From Gammaproteobacteria bacterium (GTDB lineage Bacteria > Pseudomonadota > Gammaproteobacteria > Steroidobacterales > GCA-2729495), in assembly GCA_023150055.1 (NCBI GenBank), contig JAKLLP010000154.1, forward strand, positions 1 through 5,664: DNA of 5,664 nucleotides, written 5' to 3'. The number at the start of each line of letters is the position of its first letter. Positions within the stretch are counted from its first letter, which is position 1. Shown piece after piece: positions 1 to 4,961 of this stretch. The notes beneath the pieces are model-generated. The model ran no database searches and was not told where the DNA came from. It saw only the letters and a program-made list of their open reading frames with translations. The position numbers and the translations under genes were made by a program.

Positions 1-1
1 G

Positions 2-646
2 CCGCGGCTCGTGGCCTGGGCGCTGCGACCGCCGGCCGTGCTGCTGCTCGGTTTCGTGCCGGGGCGCGCCTGGCGCGACCGCGATCTCGCCGATCCGCAC
101 CGTCTCATCCAAATCGCCACCCTGCTGCGCGCCGTGCATTCGATCCGCCTGCCGGGTCCGCGGCTGGATCTCGCTGCGGCAGCAGCCGCCTACGCGCGCC
201 AGTCGGCCGAGCCAACAGCGCTGGCGATGGCTGAGTCGGTCCGGCGGCTGCTCGATTCGCTGGGTCGGCCCGAGGGCCCGCCGGTGCTCTGCCATCACGA
301 CCCTGTCGCGGCGAACATCGTCGGGTACCGAGCGCCGCTGCTGATCGACTGGGAGTACGCTGCAGCAGGGGATCCCGGTTTCGATCTCGCGGCTGTCATC
401 CGTCAGCATCGACTCGGTGCCGCGCAGGCACGTCGACTGCTCGACGCGTACTACGACGGCGGGTCTCGGGAAAGCGGGACGCGCCTGGCGGTCTACGGCC
501 AGGTCTATGAGCGGCTCGCCGTGCTCTGGCTGCGAGCAATGCAGGAGGCCGGGTGGCTGACGGCGCCTCAGCGCGGGTGGCTGGAGCGGTTGGCGCTTCG
601 CGTATCGGCCGAGGACGCGGGTAAACCCCGGAGAATGGCGCGATAG
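2..646 (+). CDS. Phosphotransferase of the choline/thiamine/aminoglycoside kinase family, 5'-truncated by the window
   Basis: This is the C-terminal lobe of a small-molecule kinase of the APH/choline kinase fold, which transfers phosphate from ATP to a hydroxyl group in the cytoplasm. The frame is open from base 2; a GTG at 11 is available, but the protein clearly begins upstream because the segment around FVPGRAW is the family's hinge and the ATP-binding N-lobe before it is missing. Numbering from the GTG, the catalytic loop HHDPVAAN (95-102) fits the HxDxxxxN Brenner motif, and IDWEYA (112-117) supplies the metal-binding Asp113, followed by the usual GDPGFDLA. The DWEYAxxGDPxFDLA wording resembles thiamine (ThiK-like) and choline (LicA-like) kinases more than antibiotic-resistance enzymes, but the substrate cannot be read from this fragment. 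It ends with TAG at 644-646. No clear intrinsic terminator follows, and nothing ties it to the exopolysaccharide genes downstream. Confidence 0.85.
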   Translation, partial: PRLVAWALRPPAVLLLGFVPGRAWRDRDLADPHRLIQIATLLRAVHSIRLPGPRLDLAAAAAAYARQSAEPTALAMAESVRRLLDSLGRPEGPPVLCHHDPVAANIVGYRAPLLIDWEYAAAGDPGFDLAAVIRQHRLGAAQARRLLDAYYDGGSRESGTRLAVYGQVYERLAVLWLRAMQEAGWLTAPQRGWLERLALRVSAEDAGKPRRMAR

Positions 647-676
647 CGCTGACGGGTGGCTCTCAGGAGAGACGAC

Positions 677-702
677 CTGGCGTTCCCTGGATAACGTGCC
701 AG
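677..702 (+). other. Bulged stem-loop downstream of the kinase gene
   Basis: CTGG (677-680) pairs with CCAG (699-702), and CGTT (681-684) pairs with AACG (693-696). This gives 8 bp with a two-base bulge (697-698) and an 8-nt loop. It has no T-run, so it is not a standard intrinsic terminator. It directly abuts the first copy of the repeated hairpin module, so it may belong to the same structured transcript or act as a 3'-end stabiliser of the kinase mRNA. Function unknown. Confidence 0.35.
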
Positions 703-804
703 CGGTTGCCGCCCTTGCGGCGAGAGTTTTCCGAAGTCGCTTCCCCCCGTGAATTGGAGATGTTCGCTTGGCACGGAGGCTACCGCCTGCGGGCGGGCGG
801 CAGT
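702..804 (+). repeat. Tandem structured element, copy 1 (candidate RNA hairpin module)
   Basis: First of two diverged tandem copies. Bases 711-741 align without gaps to 823-853 of copy 2 at an offset of 112 (23 of 31 identical by eye). The 3' arms also align: TCGCTT, CGGA, CCGCCT and CGGGCGG recur in order. The copy folds on itself: 705-714 with 795-804 (10 bp, two G-U), 719-722 with 784-787, 725-726 with 780-781, and 728-733 with 774-779 (two G-U), leaving a loop at 734-773. The outer stem has an alternative register because GGGCGG occurs twice at 791-800. The short open frames crossing it show no homology I recognise and no ribosome site. It could be part of a structured RNA, a REP/MITE-like palindromic element, or the 3' UTR of the kinase gene. 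Confidence 0.6.
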
Positions 805-811
805 ACCTCGA

Positions 812-904
812 CGCGGTTGACTGCCCTTACGGCGGGAGGTCCGCGCCGTCGCTCCCCGATACTCGCTTTGGGCGCGGACTCCCGCCTCCGGGCGGTCGAT
901 TGCG
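812..904 (+). repeat. Tandem structured element, copy 2 (long GC-rich hairpin)
   Basis: The second copy makes the stronger hairpin. Bases 831-847 pair with 871-886 (16 bp, one bulged G at 839). Outside a 4x3 internal loop, 819-826 pair with 890-897 (8 bp, one G-U). Further out, 812-818 pair with 898-904 (7 bp, three G-U). The terminal loop is 848-870. The loop starts GTCGCT and ends with TCGCTTT, matching the loop edges of copy 1 (736-741 and 764-769). A 31-bp stem in 93 nt is far more structure than chance would give, even at high GC. It lacks a poly-T tail, so it is not a simple terminator. I do not recognise it as a known riboswitch or integron attC site. Confidence 0.65.
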
Positions 905-946
905 CCGATCCGCCGCACGTCAGCGCTTGCAGTCGCCGCGCGATTA

Positions 947-960
947 CCCTCATTTGAGGG
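947..960 (+). other. Small perfect stem-loop
   Basis: CCCTC (947-951) and GAGGG (956-960) form a 5-bp stem around ATTT. It closes the structured part of this intergenic region and lies just before the AT-richer promoter-like stretch. No T-run follows. It could be the 3' end of a short transcript or chance. Confidence 0.25.
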
Positions 961-980
961 GGTGTTCGTGCTTATGTAAT

Positions 981-1016
981 CAATCGATTGCGGGGGCAGG
1001 GCAGGATTGTTAAATT
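981..1016 (+). promoter_or_regulatory. Candidate promoter with overlapping palindromic operator upstream of the PEP-CTERM gene
   Basis: TTGCGG (988-993) and TAAATT (1011-1016) are spaced 17 bp, with a TG at 1008-1009 giving an extended -10. Both hexamers are weak matches. The 10-bp perfect palindrome CAATCGATTG (981-990) overlaps the proposed -35 and could be a regulator site. A perfect TTGACA also lies at 1055-1060, but no good -10 follows it at 16-18 bp. I found no sigma-54 site (GG and GC elements at correct spacing) between 900 and 1124. Confidence 0.3.
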
Positions 1017-1123
1017 GGCTGCCAAGAAAACCGCACCCGTCGCGCTGCATGGTTTTGACACTGCAGGCGCCGATGCTGAAGCAGGGTCGCGGACAACCAA
1101 GGAAACTCCGGGGGAGACGTCAC

Positions 1124-1822
1124 ATGGACCGCAATCGCCGCAGCAGCATGGGTCGATCCGGTGCGCTGTCATCGCTCATTGGCGTTGCACTGCTCGCGAC
1201 GGCCCCCGCGCACTCGGCGTCGCTCTCGTTTTTCATCAACCAGTCCAACGTCAGCGGACTGCCGGATGGCGAGAACTACCTGCAGGTGACGATTGCGGAC
1301 GGTGCCGACGGCGCTATCGACTTCGAGATCGAGCCACTGCGCGCGCTGCTCGACCGCGCGACCGACAGGTTCGACATTCGTGCCTTCGCCTTCAACATCG
1401 CCGACGGGTTTTCGCTCTCCGCAGCCAATATCGTCGCAGTTCCCGATAGTTTCCGCGCGCGTGGCACCTCGCGGATGGACGGCTTCGGCCGCTTCGAAAT
1501 GACGCTTTTCGCGACCGGACCGGAACGGCCCCGTTCGCTCAGCTTCTCGATCGTCGGCATCGAGGGCGACACGCCGTTGAGCTATGTCGAGTTGTCGAGC
1601 GGAAACGCCGGGCAGGGTAACGTGCCCTTCGCGGCCCGGGTGCGTAACCTCTTCGAACTGACCGACTGCGATCCGGACCGCAAGTGCACGCCGAATGCGA
1701 TTCCCAGCGCTTTCGTCGGCGGCGGTGATCCGGTCCCGCTGCCCGCCACCGCCTGGTTCCTGCTGACGGGCATCGCCGCAGTCGCGGCGCGCGCGCGGCG
1801 TCGCCTGTCGCGTTCCGCCTGA
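1124..1822 (+). CDS. Secreted PEP-CTERM (VPLPA-type) sorting domain protein, presumed exosortase A substrate
   Basis: A 232-residue exported protein. Residues 1-11 are basic (MDRNRRSSMGR), 12-28 form a hydrophobic signal core, and cleavage is likely after Ala29 or Ala32. The mature part (about 33-200) looks beta-rich, is probably extracytoplasmic, and has only two cysteines, Cys182 and Cys188, which could form a disulfide loop. The C-terminus is a classic tripartite sorting signal: VPLPA at 204-208, a hydrophobic helix at 209-222, then the basic cluster RARRR at 223-227. Proteins of this type are cut and transferred by an exosortase at the inner membrane, and the XrtA-type genes downstream fit that. 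The ATG at 1124 is chosen because GGGGGAG (1110-1116) lies 7 nt upstream and the signal peptide then sits at the N-terminus; a TTG start at 1007 would bury it. The ectodomain's function is unknown. A hairpin terminator region follows, so it is probably transcribed apart from the operon at 2217. Confidence 0.9.
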   Translation: MDRNRRSSMGRSGALSSLIGVALLATAPAHSASLSFFINQSNVSGLPDGENYLQVTIADGADGAIDFEIEPLRALLDRATDRFDIRAFAFNIADGFSLSAANIVAVPDSFRARGTSRMDGFGRFEMTLFATGPERPRSLSFSIVGIEGDTPLSYVELSSGNAGQGNVPFAARVRNLFELTDCDPDRKCTPNAIPSAFVGGGDPVPLPATAWFLLTGIAAVAARARRRLSRSA

Positions 1823-1880
1823 GACCTGCGCCGACTCTCAGCGTCCTCGTGCCGGGGGCGTAGTTGCGTGCTGCGTGCGG

Positions 1881-1938
1881 TGCGGCACAGGGTCGTGTCG
1901 CAGCCTTGCCCGCAGTTCAATGCGGGTTGAGCCGTTTT
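1881..1938 (+). terminator. Probable terminator region after the PEP-CTERM gene (two hairpins and a short T-run)
   Basis: The first hairpin pairs TGCGGCAC (1881-1888) with GTGTCGCA (1895-1902), 8 bp with one G-U and a 6-nt loop. The second pairs CCCGCA (1909-1914) with TGCGGG (1921-1926) around GTTCAA. A TTTT run sits at 1935-1938, 8 nt after the second stem, which is too far for a textbook intrinsic terminator. Lying 58 bp past the stop codon of one gene and well before the next start, it most likely ends or protects the upstream transcript. Confidence 0.4.
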
Positions 1939-2032
1939 AATCAATCCTTAATGACGCCCGGTGACACTGCGTTACCGGCATGAAGTGCCGTGCCGGTTGC
2001 CTGCGCGGCAGCGCGACGCCCCTGTGGGTTAG

Positions 2033-2041
2033 TGATATATT
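2033..2041 (+). promoter_or_regulatory. Candidate extended -10 promoter of the exopolysaccharide operon
   Basis: TGA followed by TATATT (2036-2041) fits an extended -10 element and is among the most AT-rich hexamers in the 394-bp gap. The -35 position (about 2013-2018) is poor, as is often tolerated with an extended -10. Transcription would begin near 2048, giving a leader of about 170 nt with a strong hairpin at its 5' end. I saw no sigma-54 promoter with correct GG/GC spacing. Confidence 0.3.
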
Positions 2042-2051
2042 GCCGCCTGTC

Positions 2052-2070
2052 CGCCGGCTTCGAGCCGGCG
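2052..2070 (+). other. Strong GC hairpin in the operon leader
   Basis: CGCCGGCT (2052-2059) and AGCCGGCG (2063-2070) form a perfect 8-bp stem with a 3-nt loop, or 7 bp with a TTCGA loop. No T-run follows, so it is not an intrinsic terminator. If the promoter at 2033-2041 is real, the hairpin lies about 5 nt from the mRNA 5' end, where such structures can protect transcripts from decay. Confidence 0.4.
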
Positions 2071-2216
2071 TTCACATCAATGCATACAGCAGGTTACGGC
2101 ATGTTTTTGGGCGGCTGGTCACATACGGGCGGCAGGCGGCCCGATACCATTCACCGACAACCTTAAGACGATAAGAAGCCGCCCGAGCCTATCCAGGGAG
2201 AGGTTACAGCCCAGTC

Positions 2217-3983
2217 ATGGCATACGACATCGCCATCCCCGACGACGACTCCAAGTCGCTCCAGGACTACCTCGACGCGCTGCGGCGACGCGGCGGCACG
2301 GCGCTGAAAATCGCGCTCGCGATCCTGGTGCTCGGTCTGATCGCCATTTTCCTCTGGCCCAACAGCTACCGCTCGACGGCGACCATCCTCATCGAGGACC
2401 CGGAGGTTCCGCCCGGGCTGGTGCCGACGACCGTGACCACCTTCGCGGCCCGGCAGATCCAGTACATCAACCAGCGGGTCATGACCCGGACCAACCTCGC
2501 GCAGATCATCGAGAAATTCGACCTGTTCCCGAAGGAGCGCAATTACCTGCCGACGCTGATGCTGGTCAACAAGGTCGAGAACCTCATCAACATCGATCTC
2601 GTCGATGTCCAGATGATGAATCCGGCCAACGCCGGCCAGCAGATCACCTCCACCATCGCCTTTACGCTCGGATTCGAGCACGAGAAACCGGACACCGCGC
2701 GCAAGGTGGCCAATGAGCTGGTTTCCCTGTACCTGAACGAAAACGTACGCGCCCGCACCGAGCAGACCGCGCAGACCAGCCAGTTCATGCAGGTCGAGGT
2801 GGATCGCCTCGACGCGGAAGTGCGCGACATCGAGTCGCAGATCGCCAAAATCAAGCAGGAAAACGAGGGCAGCCTGCCGCAGCAGGCCGTGATCAACCAG
2901 CAGCTGTTGCAGCGGGCTGACCAGGAGCTGCTCGATATCGACCGGCAGGTGCGCGGGCTCGACGAGTCGCGCGCGTTGCTCGACGCGCAGCTCGCGCAGA
3001 TCGAGCCCATGAAGACCATGATCATGCCGGATGGCCGCGGCGTGGCGCCGCCCGAGGACCAGTTGCGCGCCTTGCAGAGCCAGCTCGCGATCCTCGAAGG
3101 CCGTTACAGCGCCGACCACCCGGACGTGGTTCGCGTGCGTCGCGACATCGAGGCGCTGAAGCTCGAGGTCGGTGGCAACGTCCGCCCGGAAGATACCGAC
3201 GCGCGCCTCGCCGAGCTGCGCGCGCAGCTCGCCATGGCGCGGGAACGGTATAGCGAAGATCACCCCGAAGTGGCCCGCCTGCAGCGCCAGATCCGCAGCG
3301 TGGAAAGCAGCCGGGCGAGCGTCGCTGCCGGCCAACCGAACCGCAGCAGCGAGGCGCCCAACAACCCCGCCTATATCCAGGTACAGGCGCAGCGGAAGAA
3401 CCTCGATCTGCAGGAGGCGGCACTGCGCCGGCAGCGCGAGGAAGTGCGGGCCCAGATCGTGGACCTCGAGAGGCGCATCGGCGAAAGCTCCGAGGTGGAG
3501 CGCGAACTGTCGGGGCTGATGCGCCGCATGGACACCGCCACCGCCAGTTACCAGGCGGCCCGCACCCGGCTCTTTGCCGCGCAGATGGGCCAGTCCCTCG
3601 AGACGCAGAGCAAGGGCGAGCGCTTCACGCTGGTCGAGCCCCCGGACCTGCCGTTGCAGCCCTCGAGCCCCAATCGCCCCGTCCTGCTGGCATTGCTGAT
3701 CGTGCTCTGCCTCGCGGTCGGATTCGGCTGGCCGCAGGTGGCCGAGTCCATGGACGGCTCGATCAACAGCGCGCGGGCGATCGAGCGCGTGCAGGGTTCC
3801 CCGCCACTGGCCGAGATCCCGCTCATCCAGAACACCGAGGACAAGACGCACAAGCGCAATGTCCGTCTGTACGTGCTGGTGCTGGCCCCGGTCATCGTCG
3901 CCATAGCGGCCGTGATCGTGCACTTCTTCGTGATCAACCTGGACGTGGCCTGGTACGTGGCATTGCGCCGCCTGGGCATGTAG
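2217..3983 (+). CDS. Polysaccharide chain-length determinant (Wzz/GNVR family, XrtA-locus type)
   Basis: A 588-residue inner-membrane co-polymerase that sets exopolysaccharide length and works with the autokinase encoded next. A first membrane helix at about 30-47 is followed by the N-terminal Wzz domain. A long Gln/Glu/Arg-rich coiled-coil arm (about 170-420) projects into the periplasm. The GNVR region (about 424-480) leads to a Pro-rich stretch (QPSSPNRP, ending at 488) and a second helix at about 489-507. A cytoplasmic linker with the Wzc-like wording ESMDGSINSARAIERVQGSP follows, then a third helix at about 551-573. The cytoplasmic kinase domain of a fused Wzc is absent. The arm contains a duplicated segment: RYSADHPDV at 296-304 and RYSEDHPEV at 344-352, exactly 48 residues apart with matching flanks. 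The ATG at 2217 has GGGAGAGG at 2196-2203, 13 nt upstream, longer than usual, but no better start is nearby. The next gene starts 16 bp after the stop, so the two are surely co-transcribed. Confidence 0.95.
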   Translation: MAYDIAIPDDDSKSLQDYLDALRRRGGTALKIALAILVLGLIAIFLWPNSYRSTATILIEDPEVPPGLVPTTVTTFAARQIQYINQRVMTRTNLAQIIEKFDLFPKERNYLPTLMLVNKVENLINIDLVDVQMMNPANAGQQITSTIAFTLGFEHEKPDTARKVANELVSLYLNENVRARTEQTAQTSQFMQVEVDRLDAEVRDIESQIAKIKQENEGSLPQQAVINQQLLQRADQELLDIDRQVRGLDESRALLDAQLAQIEPMKTMIMPDGRGVAPPEDQLRALQSQLAILEGRYSADHPDVVRVRRDIEALKLEVGGNVRPEDTDARLAELRAQLAMARERYSEDHPEVARLQRQIRSVESSRASVAAGQPNRSSEAPNNPAYIQVQAQRKNLDLQEAALRRQREEVRAQIVDLERRIGESSEVERELSGLMRRMDTATASYQAARTRLFAAQMGQSLETQSKGERFTLVEPPDLPLQPSSPNRPVLLALLIVLCLAVGFGWPQVAESMDGSINSARAIERVQGSPPLAEIPLIQNTEDKTHKRNVRLYVLVLAPVIVAIAAVIVHFFVINLDVAWYVALRRLGM

Positions 3984-3999
3984 CAGCGAGCGAGTCGAC

Positions 4000-4839
4000 A
4001 TGGAACGAATCAGGAAGGCATTGGAGCAGGCGAGCCGCGATCGGGCGAAGGGGACCGGCACCGACGCTGTCGGCGGGACTCCCGGCGGCATGCCGGCCGA
4101 TCTGTCGACCGGCGTGCGTTACACCTATACCAAGGTCGTGGAAGTGCCGCGGCAGGTCATGGTGGAAAACCGCCTGATCGCCGCAGTGCCTGGTCATGAA
4201 TTCAAGGACGCCTACCGGATGCTGCGCACCCGTGTGCTGCAGAGCATGCGCGAGAACAACTGGAACTCGGTGGCGATCACCGGGCCGGCCAGCGGTTGCG
4301 GCAAGACGCTGACCGCCATCAACCTCGCCATCAGCCTCGCCATGGAGGTCACGCACACCGTGTTGCTGGTGGACCTCGACCTGCGCAAGCCCTCGGTCCA
4401 CGAATACTTCAACTACCAGCCCGAGGCGGGGATCAGCGATTACCTCTTCCGTGAGTTGCCGGTGCACCAGTTGCTGTTCAGCCCGTCGATCGAGCGCCTG
4501 GTCGTGCTGCCGGGCCGCGAGGAGGTGCCGAATTCCTCCGAGATGCTGCGATCGCCGCGGATGGTCGCGCTGGTGAACGAACTCAAGACCCGCTACCCGG
4601 ACCGGCTGGTGGTGTTCGACCTGCCGCCCATCCTCGCGGCGGACGACGCGCTTGCTTTCGCGCCGTACACCGATTCCATGCTCATGGTGGCGGAGGCGGG
4701 GAACACATCGCGGGAGGACCTGCAAAAGTCGCTCGATGTCTTGAAAAGCGTCCCCGTGATCGGCACGGTGCTCAACAAGGCTCATGTTCCGCGCGGTGGC
4801 TACGGGTACTACCGCGGGCGGCGCACGGAAAAGACCTAG
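4000..4839 (+). CDS. XrtA-locus tyrosine autokinase (BY-kinase / CpsD-like P-loop ATPase)
   Basis: A 279-residue cytoplasmic P-loop protein that autophosphorylates on C-terminal tyrosines and controls the assembly state of its Wzz partner. The N-terminal MERIRKALEQA matches the XrtA-associated subfamily. DAYRMLRT (70-77) corresponds to the family's ExxRxxR oligomerisation motif, with Asp for Glu. Walker A is GPASGCGKT (95-103), with Cys100 where many relatives have Glu (GEGKS/T). Walker A' is VLLVDLDLRKP (121-131, Asp125 and Asp127). Walker B is LVVFDLPP (203-210, Asp207). The C-terminus has a short tyrosine cluster, GYGYYRGRR (267-275, Tyr268, Tyr270, Tyr271), which is small for the family. 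The start overlaps a weak purine stretch (GCGAGCGAG, 3986-3994), so translational coupling to the Wzz gene is likely. A minimal three-tyrosine tail and intact nucleotide motifs argue for an active enzyme, although activity cannot be proven from sequence. Confidence 0.94.
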   Translation: MERIRKALEQASRDRAKGTGTDAVGGTPGGMPADLSTGVRYTYTKVVEVPRQVMVENRLIAAVPGHEFKDAYRMLRTRVLQSMRENNWNSVAITGPASGCGKTLTAINLAISLAMEVTHTVLLVDLDLRKPSVHEYFNYQPEAGISDYLFRELPVHQLLFSPSIERLVVLPGREEVPNSSEMLRSPRMVALVNELKTRYPDRLVVFDLPPILAADDALAFAPYTDSMLMVAEAGNTSREDLQKSLDVLKSVPVIGTVLNKAHVPRGGYGYYRGRRTEKT

Positions 4840-4871
4840 CTTCCTTGCCACAACCTGCCAGCTCCGGCGGC

Positions 4872-4901
4872 GGTCCGGGGCCGTGCGCCGGGCCGCGGAC
4901 C
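4872..4901 (+). other. GC-rich hairpin in the gap between autokinase and ATPase genes
   Basis: GGTCCG (4872-4877) pairs with CGGACC (4896-4901). After a G-G mismatch, GGCC (4879-4882) pairs with GGCC (4891-4894) around an 8-nt loop. The 122-bp gap (4840-4961) otherwise shows no gene or promoter I can support. Without a T-run it is not an intrinsic terminator; it might alter the ratio of kinase to ATPase mRNA by partial termination or as an RNA-stability point. Confidence 0.35.
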
Positions 4902-4961
4902 CGAACCAGCGGCCAGGGGCAGGCGCACAGCGCGACACTGACACCAGGGCAGAACCGGCAG

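Larger units (their letters stand above)
1971..2210 (+). repeat. Three GTTAC-containing direct repeats before the Wzz gene
   Basis: GTTACCGGCATG (1971-1982) recurs as GTTACGGCATG (2093-2103) with one base missing. AGGTTACGGC (2091-2100) recurs as AGGTTACAGC (2201-2210), the last overlapping the Shine-Dalgarno zone of the Wzz gene. The first copy also sits in a hairpin: ACCGGCA (1974-1980) pairs with TGCCGGT (1991-1997). These could be binding sites for an operon regulator, but short repeats at this GC content may be chance. Confidence 0.25.

Noticed and set aside
675..705. Resemblance to the 3' part of a TPP riboswitch (CTGGATAA then GCCAGCG)
   Set aside because: The CTGAGA thi box and the closing GGGA are missing, and no thiamine biosynthesis gene follows; a partial word match only.
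769..784. TGGCAC as a sigma-54 -24 element
   Set aside because: No GC at the required -12 position, and it lies inside the hairpin repeat.
702..904. Integron attC sites or a CRISPR array as an explanation for the repeats
   Set aside because: No GTTRRRY/RYYYAAC core pairs at the ends, no integrase or cas genes in the window, and only two diverged copies without spacers.
706..1013. Short + and - strand open frames across the structured intergenic region
   Set aside because: Arg/Ala-rich compositions typical of GC-rich non-coding DNA, no ribosome sites, and the DNA is better explained by paired stems.
1007..1123. Upstream TTG start extending the PEP-CTERM protein by 39 residues
   Set aside because: No Shine-Dalgarno, and it would place a polar stretch before the signal peptide; the ATG at 1124 has a strong ribosome site.
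1865..1878. Perfect tandem TGCGTGC repeat
   Set aside because: Only two 7-bp units in a GC-rich stretch; not distinguishable from chance.
2163..4091. Long antisense open frame (642 codons) opposite the Wzz gene
   Set aside because: It mirrors the codon structure of a GC-rich coding strand. Its translation is low-complexity (His/Asp/Arg/Gly/Leu-rich) with no recognisable domain, while the sense strand encodes a clear Wzz/GNVR protein.
3934..4944. Antisense open frame (336 codons) opposite the autokinase
   Set aside because: The same codon-bias shadow; the sense frame has all Walker motifs.
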